From Parerythrobacter_A sp963838735 (GTDB taxonomy: Bacteria > Pseudomonadota > Alphaproteobacteria > Sphingomonadales > Sphingomonadaceae): a DNA stretch of 64,000 nucleotides. The stretch's first letter is position 1. Each line of letters starts with the position of its first letter. Position numbers and translations under genes: made by a program. Shown here piece by piece: positions 1 through 8,729 of the stretch. The stretch lies in assembly GCA_963838735.1 (NCBI GenBank), contig CAWISG010000003.1, positions 558,001 through 622,000 of the forward strand, in the 5' to 3' direction. The notes under the pieces are model-generated. The model made no database searches, was not told the DNA's origin, and was given only the letters and a program-made list of their open reading frames with translations.

Positions 1-158
1 TGGCCGGTGCCGCGTTCCACGGCGACGATCCAGTCCGGGCGGTGAAACACCGAGCCATCCTGTTCCGCAACGAACCCGTTGATGCGCGCGCGTTCCCCCG
101 GGTCGCGAAAATCGAGCAAGCCGACGGTTTCGCGCGCGCGCAGGAACGGCGCGTTCAT
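1..158 (-). CDS. FemAB-like protein, XrtA/PEP-CTERM-associated (5' part only)
   Basis: Only the first 52 codons are present; the gene continues beyond the left edge. The visible N-terminus carries the pattern FHRPDWIVAVERGTG, which resembles the start of the FemAB-like acyltransferase family of exosortase-A loci (TIGR03019 type). Members have a GNAT-like fold related to peptidoglycan aminoacyl transferases and are thought to modify a cell-surface polymer; no substrate is known. The ATG at 156-158 overlaps the stop of the upstream deacetylase by 4 nt, implying translational coupling in the polysaccharide operon. The family call rests on a short fragment plus context. Confidence 0.75.
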   Translation of the reverse strand, partial: MNAPFLRARETVGLLDFRDPGERARINGFVAEQDGSVFHRPDWIVAVERGTG

Positions 159-1090
159 GCCGCTTCGTCCGCGTCTTCCGCCACCAGCGCCAGATCTTCA
201 GCCCGCGCCACCTCACGGTGAGCCAGCACATCCATCCGTCCCCACGAGAACTCGTCGACCAGGTCACGCAGCTTGGACGCCATTGTGTCGAGATTGGTGT
301 AATGCCGCACCCGCGAACGCAGCGGCGCATTGGCAACGCGCGGCTGGCGCGGATCGATCTCCCACGGGTGGAAATAGAACACGGCCGGGCGTGCCTCGCG
401 CCGGTTTACCTGCCGGATCGCCCAGCGCGAAAAGGCATAGGGCAGCACCCGGAAAAACCCGCCTCCGCCCGCCGCAACGCGCCGTCCGCCCAGGATTGCC
501 GTGGTTACCGGAATTTCCACCAGCGGCGACCACGGCAGCGGCTTGAAGGCGAAGCGCGGTGCCTCGCGCCAGCCGTAATGGTCATGCGTAATGGGCGCGA
601 CGCTGGAGGAGTAGGTGTAGCCCTGGTCCGCCAGTTCCATATAAGCCCACGGCGTGCGTTGATCGATGGAGAAGCTGGGCGCGCGATAGCCAGTGACTTT
701 GGCGCCGGAGGTATCTTCCAGCACCTTGCGCGCGGTCAGCAGGTCGGCGGCGAACTCCTTGCGGTCGAATGTGAAGACGCGCACATGGTCATATCCGTGG
801 CTGGCAAGTTCATGCCCCGCTTCTACGATACGCCGCATCAGCGACGGATTGCGCCGCGCCACCCAGCCCAGCGTGAAAAACGTGGCGGACACCTCCGCTT
901 CGGCAAACATGTCGAGGATGCGCAGGACATTGTCCTCCACGCGAAGCGAGAGGCTGTCCCAATCGTCGCGCTTTATGACGCCTTCGAAAGCGCCGACCTG
1001 AAACCAGTCCTCGACGTCGACGGAGAGTCCGTTGACGATGGCAGACGCAGGCTTTTCACCTTCCGGAGGTATGATGGGTGTGTGTTTCAC
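155..1090 (-). CDS. Polysaccharide deacetylase, XrtA/PEP-CTERM-associated
   Basis: A 311-residue NodB-fold deacetylase of the exosortase-A type (TIGR03006). The N-terminal SVDVEDWFQV block supplies catalytic/metal Asp residues (D25, D28) and the SHGYDH motif supplies metal-binding H98 and H102. The C-terminal FYFHPWEIDP segment matches the DUF3473 extension of this subfamily. It presumably removes N-acetyl groups from the exopolysaccharide in the periplasm, although no classical signal peptide is seen. The start is a GTG 12 nt after the upstream ATPase stop; no ATG fits before the conserved N-terminus. The downstream FemAB gene overlaps by 4 nt. Confidence 0.9.
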   Translation of the reverse strand: MKHTPIIPPEGEKPASAIVNGLSVDVEDWFQVGAFEGVIKRDDWDSLSLRVEDNVLRILDMFAEAEVSATFFTLGWVARRNPSLMRRIVEAGHELASHGYDHVRVFTFDRKEFAADLLTARKVLEDTSGAKVTGYRAPSFSIDQRTPWAYMELADQGYTYSSSVAPITHDHYGWREAPRFAFKPLPWSPLVEIPVTTAILGGRRVAAGGGGFFRVLPYAFSRWAIRQVNRREARPAVFYFHPWEIDPRQPRVANAPLRSRVRHYTNLDTMASKLRDLVDEFSWGRMDVLAHREVARAEDLALVAEDADEAA

Positions 1091-1102
1091 GGGCGGCCAG
1101 CC

Positions 1103-2311
1103 TCAGGCAGCAGCGCGCGATGCGGAGCCGTTTTCCATCCATTCGATCAGCATGGTCAGCACATGGCGCATCAGCCGCTCCTGTTCGCTAACCCTGCTTT
1201 CGATTGCGTCGGACACTGACCCGGCATTCGCTTCGATAGCCGACATGCGGTCTTCGATGGCGCTGTCGCCATCGTCCGCCTCAAGCCGTTCCAATGCCTT
1301 GGACAGGCCGGCAACCGTGTCCTGCAAGGCGGCGATATGCAGATCGCGTTCCGCCAGCATCGCTTCGATCAGCGCATTGTCGGGCGCCGGTTGCGTGGCC
1401 GCTTCGGCTATAGGATCGGCGGAAGCAGCTCGCATCACATGCTTGACCGGCCCGTCCATCGGCAAGGCTGCCGATACAGCCGGTGTGTCGACCGGTGTGG
1501 TATCTTTCAGCATCTCGGTCAGGACCGTCGTCAGCATCGCGGTGTCGATCCTGGTGCGCTGTTCGACTGCGCCCAGCAGCAGCAGCCGCGTCAGCAACTG
1601 GTTGACCTTACGCGGGATCCCGCCGGTCGCTTCGTAAATGCCTTCGAACACGTCTCCGTCGAATTGCGGGTTCCCGCTCCAGCCGACGCATTCCAGCCGG
1701 TGCCGCACATACGGTTCCAGCTCGTTCGGCATCATCGCTTCGAGGTGGTGCGCGGCAATGACGCGCTGGCGCAGCTGCTCCAATTGGTCGTGGCTGGCCA
1801 GGACCTGCTTGAATTCCGGCTGGCCAAGCAACAGCAGTTGCAGCAGCGGATGCGAACCGAGCTGGAAGTTGGACAGCATCCGCAGCTCTTCCAGTGCTTC
1901 CACCGAAAGGTTCTGCGATTCATCCACCACCAGCATGCAGCGGCGTCCGTCGCGCGCCTCCTCGTGCAGGAAATTCTCGATTGCGCCCAGTGCCGATGCC
2001 TTGTCATGTCCTTCGACATTCAGCCCGAAACTCTGCGCCGCGACATGGACCAGCTCGTCCCCGTCGAGGTTGCTGGTTACGACCTGACCGACCGTCATCT
2101 GGTCAATGTCGATCTTTTTCATCAGATGCGCGACCAGCGTAGATTTACCCGAGCCGACCTCGCCGGTGATGACGATGAAGCCTTCGGCCTGCGCCATGCC
2201 ATAGCCGAGATAGGACAGCGCCTTCCTGTGCGTCGCGCTTTCGAAGTAGAACGCGGGGTCCGGCGTCAGCTGAAACGGACGGGCACTCAAGCCATAGAAT
2301 TGGTCGAACAT
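1103..2311 (-). CDS. XrtA-associated AAA ATPase (GspA/ExeA-like)
   Basis: A 402-residue P-loop ATPase of the exosortase-A locus family (TIGR03015), related to the secretion ATPases ExeA/GspA. Walker A is GEVGSGKST (K56) and Walker B is MLVVDESQN (D130, E131). The last 80 or so residues are acidic and heptad-like, suggesting a coiled coil after the ATPase domain. No membrane segment is evident, so it should be cytoplasmic. It lies 17 nt after the beta-barrel gene and 12 nt before the deacetylase gene in one operon. Its role in polymer assembly or export is inferred from context. Confidence 0.9.
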   Translation of the reverse strand: MFDQFYGLSARPFQLTPDPAFYFESATHRKALSYLGYGMAQAEGFIVITGEVGSGKSTLVAHLMKKIDIDQMTVGQVVTSNLDGDELVHVAAQSFGLNVEGHDKASALGAIENFLHEEARDGRRCMLVVDESQNLSVEALEELRMLSNFQLGSHPLLQLLLLGQPEFKQVLASHDQLEQLRQRVIAAHHLEAMMPNELEPYVRHRLECVGWSGNPQFDGDVFEGIYEATGGIPRKVNQLLTRLLLLGAVEQRTRIDTAMLTTVLTEMLKDTTPVDTPAVSAALPMDGPVKHVMRAASADPIAEAATQPAPDNALIEAMLAERDLHIAALQDTVAGLSKALERLEADDGDSAIEDRMSAIEANAGSVSDAIESRVSEQERLMRHVLTMLIEWMENGSASRAAA

Positions 2312-2328
2312 GGGAAGCCTTTTTTCGT

Positions 2329-3990
2329 TCAGAAGCCGAAGCGCACACCGACGAGACCGGAGGCCGCCGTCAGGTCTTCGATGTCGAGATCGCTGTCGAT
2401 ATGGTCGAGCGCCACAGCGGCACGGACCGAAAGCCGGTCGGTGAGCGAGCGGTTATATGCCGCCGATGCACCCAGCGCGGTCAGGTCGGCACCGTCTTCC
2501 AGCCCGCTATTAAGCTGGTTGGCGTAGGCGTTGGCGGTGAAGCCGGCATTGCGGCCAAGATCGCCTTGCACGAAGACAGAACCGTAATAGCTTTCATCGG
2601 TCAGACCGTTTGCTGCGGCAAGGACGGTGCCTTCCGCCGCCAGGAACTTGCGACGGTCATACCCTGCACCGATCCCGGCGGTCAGACCACCGACCTGGCG
2701 CGATACGCTGGCCGAGACACCGCGCGAGCGGAAGGTCGAGGACCGTACGGAGCCGAGCGCACCATCGAGGCACTGGCTACCCTCCGAACCGGACACACAG
2801 CCGCCGAAATCGCCGGTCAGCGAATTGCGGCCTGCGGTAAATTCGGTCGGCAGGTTGCTGAGTGCGGTGTTCAGCTGTCCGCCAAAGCCGTTGATCGCAT
2901 CATAGGCCGAGATATTGACGGCGGTGCGCCTGTCGGGCTGCCAGGCAAAGCTGCCGTAATAGGTGTCGCTGTCGTAGCGGCGGCCATAGCGAGCCTCCAG
3001 CGCCATGCGCGAATTGGGGCGATAGGCAACGCCTACGTCCCAGATCAGGCCGTCCGCTTCGAAGGCAATTCGGCGTGGCTCGCTTTCATCGGTTACAATG
3101 CGGCCGTCCTCGTCCCGCACAGCGACGCCGTTGCCGTCGCGCAGCGCATCGCGGCTCGACACTTCCACGTTCTCGTATCCAACACCGCCCACGACTGCGA
3201 GGCCCTGACCCAGCGGCACGGTCACATCGCCGCGCACATAGGCATCGCGGATACGCTGATCGAGGTTGGAAATATCTTCCTGCGAATAGCCTGCCGTTGC
3301 GGCGAGACCGACCGGCAGCGGTTCGCCCGGTTGCGTGGCCAGGCTCAACGATGCACGCTGACTGACGCTGTCGTCGAATACGTCGACCGGCGCGACACCG
3401 GCGGCGGTGACCAGCGCATCGGGCTGTTCCACGCGGGTATACCCGATCTGATATTGCGCGCCGACCGATACATCGCCGACGCGCGTGGCCAGCGTGGGAC
3501 CGGCGTAAACGGAGTATATGCGGCTTTCACTGTCTTCGTTGTTCAGCGGGTTCAGCGTGGCACCGCCATTGCCATCGACGCGGGTTCGGGTCGCAAGGCC
3601 GCCCGCTTCCACGGTCAGCACATTGGGCACGATGGACGCATAGCCGCGTGCGACGCCGCTGAGGCTGTCGCTATCGACCGTTTCGTCATCATAGCCGATA
3701 TTGTATTCGTACCGCAGCGAGACGGACCCGCCATTGTTGCGCCCGTTGATCGATGCATCGACGCCCGCGGCAACCTGCGTATAGGTCACGGCATCGTCGC
3801 CCGGCGAAAGGGTCACCACACCGATCTGGTTGACCTCGATATAAGGGTCGATCGACACCCGGTCGCGGCGCGAGGTTTCTTCTTCCCCGCGATCACGCGC
3901 GCTTTGCGCATGGGCAGGCGTGGCAAGAGTGAGCGCCATCATGGCACAACCGGTAAGATAAATGGTTTTGGTCATCGGGTTTTGGGTCAT
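2329..3990 (-). CDS. Outer-membrane beta-barrel protein, XrtA/PEP-CTERM-associated
   Basis: A 553-residue protein with a Sec signal peptide (MTQNPMTKTIYL... ending AHAQ) and many alternating polar/aromatic strands, finishing in VGVRFGF with a C-terminal Phe typical of outer-membrane barrels. It matches the exosortase-associated outer-membrane family (TIGR03016 type) and probably forms the export pore or scaffold for the polysaccharide. The frame is open further upstream, but the ATG at 3988-3990 is chosen because the signal peptide starts there and a GAGGAG ribosome site sits just upstream, inside the stop region of the tyrosine-kinase gene. A second ATG at 3973-3975 is also possible. Confidence 0.85.
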   Translation of the reverse strand: MTQNPMTKTIYLTGCAMMALTLATPAHAQSARDRGEEETSRRDRVSIDPYIEVNQIGVVTLSPGDDAVTYTQVAAGVDASINGRNNGGSVSLRYEYNIGYDDETVDSDSLSGVARGYASIVPNVLTVEAGGLATRTRVDGNGGATLNPLNNEDSESRIYSVYAGPTLATRVGDVSVGAQYQIGYTRVEQPDALVTAAGVAPVDVFDDSVSQRASLSLATQPGEPLPVGLAATAGYSQEDISNLDQRIRDAYVRGDVTVPLGQGLAVVGGVGYENVEVSSRDALRDGNGVAVRDEDGRIVTDESEPRRIAFEADGLIWDVGVAYRPNSRMALEARYGRRYDSDTYYGSFAWQPDRRTAVNISAYDAINGFGGQLNTALSNLPTEFTAGRNSLTGDFGGCVSGSEGSQCLDGALGSVRSSTFRSRGVSASVSRQVGGLTAGIGAGYDRRKFLAAEGTVLAAANGLTDESYYGSVFVQGDLGRNAGFTANAYANQLNSGLEDGADLTALGASAAYNRSLTDRLSVRAAVALDHIDSDLDIEDLTAASGLVGVRFGF

Positions 3991-3997
3991 CGGGGGG

Positions 3998-5113
3998 TTA
4001 CTCCTCGTAACCGTAGTAGGACCCGAAGCTCCGCCCGCTCGGGCTGAACTGGGTCGCGTTGAGCAACAGCTTGATGTCGGCACAGCCGGACAGTAGCTGG
4101 TAGGCATCTTCCAAGGCATTCTGTCCGGTCGTATCGGCACGGGCGACAAGGACCGTTTGCCCGATATGCTTCGCCAATTCCGCCGCAGGCGAAGCCGCGA
4201 GCGCAGGTGGAGAGTCGAAAATTACGATGCGCTGCGGTGCGCCGATCGTCAGGCGATCGAGCACCTCCGCCGTGCGCGCGCTGGCTACATATTCGCTGTC
4301 GGCATTGGTCTGGTTGCCGGCGGGGAGCACCCACAAACCGGATATATCGGTGCCGATGACAAGGTCTTCGGGCTGCACTTCGGGATCGGCGAGGCAATCC
4401 ATGAAGCCGGGGCCGCGTGGCAAGCCCAGCGTGCTCAGGATCGAAGGCTTGGCTATGTCCCCATCGACCAGCAGCACTTCGACATCGCGCTCACTGGCCA
4501 TCGAAATGGCTAGGTTCGTGGCGCAGAAGGTCTTGCCCTCACCCGGGTGTGCGGAGGACACCAGAACACGGCGCGACAGCGCGGTGCCGCGTTCCTGCGA
4601 AGTTGCAATGATGCGCCGCTTCACGATGCGGAATTCCTCGCGCAGAGTACCGGCGGCGGCATCGGGCACGATCATGCCCTGCGCGCGCAGATGGTCGCGG
4701 TCGATAGGGAATGACGCGCCGGACAGCTTCACGCTGCTGACCGGTTCGGGCACGACAATGTCGGTCCGGCTGGCCGGGACCGGCAGGCTTTCTTCGACTG
4801 GCGGCTGGTATGCAACTGGAACCGGTGTCGGAGACGGCACTGGCGACGTGGCGGGTGCCACCGGTGGTTCGACCACGGGTGCCGGGGCAGGCTTGGCCGC
4901 CTCGCGCGCGTCCGCCTCCTTCCGGCGCACGGTGGCGCGCTTCATCTGCGCGTCGGGCAGCTTGCCGCTGAACGGGGCAGGCTTGAACGGATCGAAGCCG
5001 AACGCACCGCTGGCACGTTCCAGCAACGAGCTTTCGTCAGCCGGTCGCGCTTCGCCGTCGTCATTGCTGTCGCCAGCGCCTTTGGGCAGGGGTATCTTGG
5101 AAAATTCGGTCAT
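3998..5113 (-). CDS. Tyrosine autokinase, XrtA-associated polysaccharide co-polymerase component
   Basis: A 371-residue cytoplasmic BY-kinase (TIGR03018 type). Residues 1-130 are a Pro/Ala-rich, low-complexity region. Walker A is SSAHPGEGKT (K194), Walker A' is LLVDGDI (about 215-220) and Walker B is IVIFDSPP. The tail SYYGYEE is a short Tyr cluster, the usual autophosphorylation site. It should partner the membrane chain-length protein encoded just upstream to control polymer length. The start ATG has a GAGGGGAA ribosome site 6-9 nt upstream. The intact form of the upstream gene would end at 5126, 12 nt before this start. Confidence 0.9.
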   Translation of the reverse strand: MTEFSKIPLPKGAGDSNDDGEARPADESSLLERASGAFGFDPFKPAPFSGKLPDAQMKRATVRRKEADAREAAKPAPAPVVEPPVAPATSPVPSPTPVPVAYQPPVEESLPVPASRTDIVVPEPVSSVKLSGASFPIDRDHLRAQGMIVPDAAAGTLREEFRIVKRRIIATSQERGTALSRRVLVSSAHPGEGKTFCATNLAISMASERDVEVLLVDGDIAKPSILSTLGLPRGPGFMDCLADPEVQPEDLVIGTDISGLWVLPAGNQTNADSEYVASARTAEVLDRLTIGAPQRIVIFDSPPALAASPAAELAKHIGQTVLVARADTTGQNALEDAYQLLSGCADIKLLLNATQFSPSGRSFGSYYGYEE

Positions 5114-6656
5114 CGTCTTTTCCCCTCAGGCCACCATGCCGCGTTGCATGAATTCCAGCGCCAGCAAGGCCAGGCACAGCCCGCCCAAGAGCACCACTGG
5201 CGGCATAGAACCGGCGCATCTTCTTGCGCTGAACCGCGCGGGTCACATCGGTCAGTGTCTGCGAAATCGCACCCAGCACCGGTAGGTCCATCGCGCGTTC
5301 GAGGCCGGACGTTGTCGAGAAGGTGGACTTGAACTGGCTGACCGCGAACGCCGTGCCGATGCCCCCAGCGATCCCGGCAATCAGAACGCCGATCAGCAGC
5401 AGCAGGCGATTGGGCGCGGATGGCGTGCGGGGTGATGTCGGCGGGTCGATAACCTCGAACTTGAACGAACTGCGCTCGTTCTCGACCTGGCCGCGCAGCC
5501 GCATTTCCTCGCGGTCTTGCAACAGCTCGTCATACTTGTCCTTCAGCACCGTGTAGTCGCGGCTGATCCGGTTCGCTTCGGCGGCAACACCCGGTTCGTT
5601 CGCCTGGCTAGCGACCATCGAAGACAGGTCCGCATTCAGCGCGGCCTTGCGCGCCATCAGCGCCTGGGCATTGGCCTGGCGTTCGGACTTGATCGACATC
5701 AGCGCGCTGTAGGCCGGGTTCGGCGTAGCACCCGAAACGGACGGGCTTTCATTCGCCGCTTGCGGACGCAGCAGGTTAATCTGCCGGCGGGTGGAAATGA
5801 CATCGGGATGGTTTTCGGTCAGCCCGCGTGCCTGCAACGTGGCAAGCTGCGACTGGGCCTGCGCCAGCGCGGCCTTCGCGCCACCGCCATTGGCAGTCAC
5901 GGCGCCCGGAATGGTGCGGGGGGTACCGGCGATCTGGCCGTCGATAGCGGCCAGCGCGCTTTGCGCAGCGGCAAGATCCGCCTCGACATCGCGCGCTTCA
6001 CTGCGCAGCGCCTGCAGACGGGTGGAAACGCCATCGGCCCCGCCGATCAGGTCGGGGTTTTCCGATTCGAACACCAGGCGGCGTTGCTCCGCCGCTTCCA
6101 GTTCGGTGCGGCGTTCTTCCAGCTGCTGGTCGAGGAACACGATAGTTTCGGCTACTTCGCCACGGCTGCCCGCAATGTTTTCCTCGCGAAAGATATCGAT
6201 CAGTTTCTGGACGACATCCTGCGCCAGCTTGGCGTTTTCGCTTTCGGACAGGTCGCTATGCCCGATCTCGGCGGACAGTTCGAACAGGTTGTCCTCTTCG
6301 CTCGTCACTTCAACCGAATCGGCCAGATCTTCGATGGCCGCTTCCAGATCGCGCTGCGTATTCACGCCCTCGCCCAACCGTGTGGAGCGGATGACTTTTT
6401 CCAGATTGATCGAGCTGGTCAGCGTTTGCCGGATCTTGGCGACTTCGCTTTCGCCTGCACTGGCAATCTTGATCTGTTCGGTCAGAATATCGTCGATCTG
6501 CACATAAATGCGCGCGTTGGATTCGTAGGAATTGGGTATCAGCGCCACGACCAGCCAGCCGAGTACGCAGATGCCCCAGGCTACGGCCAGCGCGAGCCAG
6601 CGGCGACGCCAGACCGAAAAGACGGCAACGCGCAGATCTTCGAAGACTTCGTTCAT
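5061..6656 (-). CDS. Wzz-like chain-length determinant, XrtA-associated (3' end apparently frameshifted)
   Basis: An inner-membrane polysaccharide co-polymerase (TIGR03007 type). One N-terminal membrane helix (about residues 18-40) precedes a long periplasmic coiled-coil region with GNVR-like features, then a helix near residues 415-440. As read, the frame runs to 5061, overlaps the kinase gene and ends in an unfamiliar Arg/Gly-rich tail. In the +1 frame the same DNA encodes a hydrophobic helix, VVLLGGLCLALLALEFM, then QRGMVA and a TGA at 5126, the expected end. One extra base near 5194-5210 explains this. It may be a sequencing error; if real, the last helix is lost. Confidence 0.85.
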   Translation of the reverse strand: MNEVFEDLRVAVFSVWRRRWLALAVAWGICVLGWLVVALIPNSYESNARIYVQIDDILTEQIKIASAGESEVAKIRQTLTSSINLEKVIRSTRLGEGVNTQRDLEAAIEDLADSVEVTSEEDNLFELSAEIGHSDLSESENAKLAQDVVQKLIDIFREENIAGSRGEVAETIVFLDQQLEERRTELEAAEQRRLVFESENPDLIGGADGVSTRLQALRSEARDVEADLAAAQSALAAIDGQIAGTPRTIPGAVTANGGGAKAALAQAQSQLATLQARGLTENHPDVISTRRQINLLRPQAANESPSVSGATPNPAYSALMSIKSERQANAQALMARKAALNADLSSMVASQANEPGVAAEANRISRDYTVLKDKYDELLQDREEMRLRGQVENERSSFKFEVIDPPTSPRTPSAPNRLLLLIGVLIAGIAGGIGTAFAVSQFKSTFSTTSGLERAMDLPVLGAISQTLTDVTRAVQRKKMRRFYAASGALGRAVPGLAGAGIHATRHGGLRGKDDDRIFQDTPAQRRWRQQ

Positions 6657-6672
6657 GCCAGCCGCCGCCCGA

Positions 6673-7317
6673 TCAGAAGCTGCTTTCCGGGATGATGATC
6701 ACATCACCCGGAGCCAGCATGACATTGGCCTGGCTGTCGCCTTTGCGCAGTAGGTCGTTGAGGCGCAGCGCGTATTCCTGCTGCTGCCCCGAAGCGCGGT
6801 CGAACCGGACCAGCTTGGCACGGTTGCCGCTCGCATACTCGCTCAAGCCGCCGACCGCGATCATCACGTCGAGCAGGCTCATATTGGCGCGGTAGGGAAG
6901 CGATGCGGGCTGTTCCGTCGCGCCGATTACGCGGATTCGCTGGTTAATTGCGCCCTCGAACCGGGTGACGATGACCGACACCAGCGGTTCTTCGATATAT
7001 TGCGAAAGCTGCAGCCGGATGTCCTGCGCCAGCATGGTCGGCGTTTTGCCTGCGGCGGGCAGGTCGGTGACAAGCGGCGTGGTCACGCGCCCGTCGGGCC
7101 GCACCTGGATCTTCTCCGCGCCCAGTTCCGGATTGCGCCAGACATGGATGGTCAGCTCGTCCAGCGGGCCGATGATATATTCCTCGCCCGGACCCTGCTG
7201 CGCCTGCACGAAATTGGCGGGCGGCAGTTGCGGGCCACCGTCACCGGCGCATCCGCCAAGCGACAGCGCCGCCATAGCGGTACCGGCCATCAGGGACGTG
7301 AACTTTTGCTTCGGCAT
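6673..7317 (-). CDS. Polysaccharide export outer-membrane lipoprotein (Wza-like), XrtA-associated
   Basis: A 214-residue lipoprotein: signal peptide MPKQKFTSLMAGTAMAAL followed by lipobox LGGC. The body has a Poly_export domain (YIIGPLDELTIHVWRNPEL) followed by a SLBB-like region, as in exosortase-associated exporters (TIGR03027). It should form part of the outer-membrane and periplasmic channel for the polymer together with the chain-length protein encoded 16 nt downstream. The frame extends upstream to a TTG, but the ATG at 7315-7317 gives the clean lipoprotein signal and has an AAGGA site. A 185-nt gap separates it from the decarboxylase gene. Confidence 0.9.
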   Translation of the reverse strand: MPKQKFTSLMAGTAMAALSLGGCAGDGGPQLPPANFVQAQQGPGEEYIIGPLDELTIHVWRNPELGAEKIQVRPDGRVTTPLVTDLPAAGKTPTMLAQDIRLQLSQYIEEPLVSVIVTRFEGAINQRIRVIGATEQPASLPYRANMSLLDVMIAVGGLSEYASGNRAKLVRFDRASGQQQEYALRLNDLLRKGDSQANVMLAPGDVIIIPESSF

Positions 7318-7470
7318 CGCTGCTGCATCCTTGCCATTTGAGCGGGGCAATCGCGGTCGGCACAGATACGATCTGCGCTTTCCACATCCCGCGGACAGGC
7401 ACGGTTACTCGGCGAAAAGGGTGAACATCCGGTTAGCCTTTTTGCGTTTACGGCTGTTTAGGATGCACGT

Positions 7471-7500
7471 GTCCCGCTGCGGGACGGATGTGTCCGGACA
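7471..7500. promoter_or_regulatory. Two adjacent palindromes between decarboxylase and export genes
   Basis: GTCCCGC-T-GCGGGAC at 7471-7485 is a perfect 7-bp inverted repeat around one base. TGTCCGGACA at 7491-7500 is a perfect 10-bp palindrome. They lie just beyond the decarboxylase stop, in the 185-nt gap before the export lipoprotein gene. Neither has a T tract on either strand, so an operator or an mRNA-processing hairpin fits better than an intrinsic terminator. The function is unproven. Confidence 0.35.
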
Positions 7501-7502
7501 GG

Positions 7503-8729
7503 TTAAACCAGCACTTCGCGCGCCGGACCCTGCCCTAGAAACATCATCGGGGATGATGTCGCGCCGTAAGCCCCGGCACAGAACACCGCGACCAGATCGC
7601 CCACCTCGGCACGCGGCAGCATGGCCGCATCGGCTAGCCGGTCCAACGGCGTACACAAGCATCCGACGACATTGACTTCCTCGGTTGCTTCGGCACCGAA
7701 CCTGCTGGCGATGGCGACGGGATAGTTGCGCCGCACCACCGTGCCGAAATTGCCCGACGCGGCGAGCTGGTGGTGCAGTCCGCCATCGGTGACGAGGTAG
7801 GTAACGCCGTGGCTGCTCTTGCGGTCGAGAATGCGGGTCAGATACACGCCTGACAGGCCCACGAGGTAGCGGCCCAGCTCAAGACAGAAATGGGTATCCC
7901 GCATCGCATCGGGCAGTTCGGCGAAGCGGCGTTCCAGGGCTGCGCCGATGGCCTCGATATCGACCGGGGTATCCTTGGCGAAATAGGGAATACCGAACCC
8001 GCCGCCCATATTGAGCTTGGGCAAGGCCACGCCGATGTCGTCCGTCAGCGATGCCGCCAGCGCCAAGACATTGGCCTGCGCCTCGATCAGCGCATCGGCG
8101 TCCAGCGCCTGGCTGCCGGTAAAGATGTGCAATCCCTGCCAGTCTATCCCGGCGTCCAGCAATCGTTTCGCCAGCGCTGGAACCTGCGCGCTGTCGATGC
8201 CGAACGGCTTCGCGCCGCCGCCCATCTTCATGCCCGACCCGCGCAGCTCGAAATTGGGATTGACCCGCAGCGCCATTTTCGGCGCAATCCCGATGCGGTC
8301 GGCAATGGCCAGCGTCCGGTCCGCCTCGCCCGCGCTTTCGCAATTCAAGGTCGCGCCGAAGCGGATGGCCGCTTCCAGTTCGGTGTCGCGTTTGCCCGGC
8401 CCGGCGAAGCTGACCCGCTCCGCCGGTATCCCCGCTGCGCGCGCCAGCTCCAGCTCGCCGCCCGACGCAATATCGAACCCGTCAACCAACCCCTTCATAT
8501 GATGCAGCACAGGCGCAAACGGATTGGCCTTGATCGCGTAATTGACATGCAATCGATCCGGCATCGCCAAGCGCAATCGCGCCATCGCGGCATCGAGAAT
8601 GGCGCGGTCATAGACGAAGAGCGGTGTCTCGCCAGCGGCATCTGCCAGTTCGCTTGCGGACATGCCGCCGATGGCTAGCTCGCCGTCCTTGGTGGCGAAA
8701 CCGTCGGGGATTGGGCCAAGCGGTTTCAT
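7503..8729 (-). CDS. PLP-dependent decarboxylase, exosortase-A-associated (fold type III)
   Basis: A 408-residue protein of the Orn/DAP/Arg decarboxylase fold (TIGR03099 type). The PLP lysine lies in NYAIKANPF (K67); the glycine-rich phosphate region and the C-terminal domain with GCLCTPLD and FCAGAYG are present. The family occurs only in genomes with an exosortase-A locus and its substrate is unknown. Relatives such as LysA act on free diamino acids, whereas BtrK acts on a carrier-bound amino acid. Its ATG overlaps the ligase stop by 4 nt, so the two are probably coupled. Presumed cytoplasmic. Confidence 0.88.
   Translation of the reverse strand: MKPLGPIPDGFATKDGELAIGGMSASELADAAGETPLFVYDRAILDAAMARLRLAMPDRLHVNYAIKANPFAPVLHHMKGLVDGFDIASGGELELARAAGIPAERVSFAGPGKRDTELEAAIRFGATLNCESAGEADRTLAIADRIGIAPKMALRVNPNFELRGSGMKMGGGAKPFGIDSAQVPALAKRLLDAGIDWQGLHIFTGSQALDADALIEAQANVLALAASLTDDIGVALPKLNMGGGFGIPYFAKDTPVDIEAIGAALERRFAELPDAMRDTHFCLELGRYLVGLSGVYLTRILDRKSSHGVTYLVTDGGLHHQLAASGNFGTVVRRNYPVAIASRFGAEATEEVNVVGCLCTPLDRLADAAMLPRAEVGDLVAVFCAGAYGATSSPMMFLGQGPAREVLV

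Noticed and set aside
2401..4047. 548-residue plus-strand open frame opposite the beta-barrel gene
   Set aside because: Shadow of a barrel gene with clear signal peptide and barrel strands; composition is that of antisense DNA.
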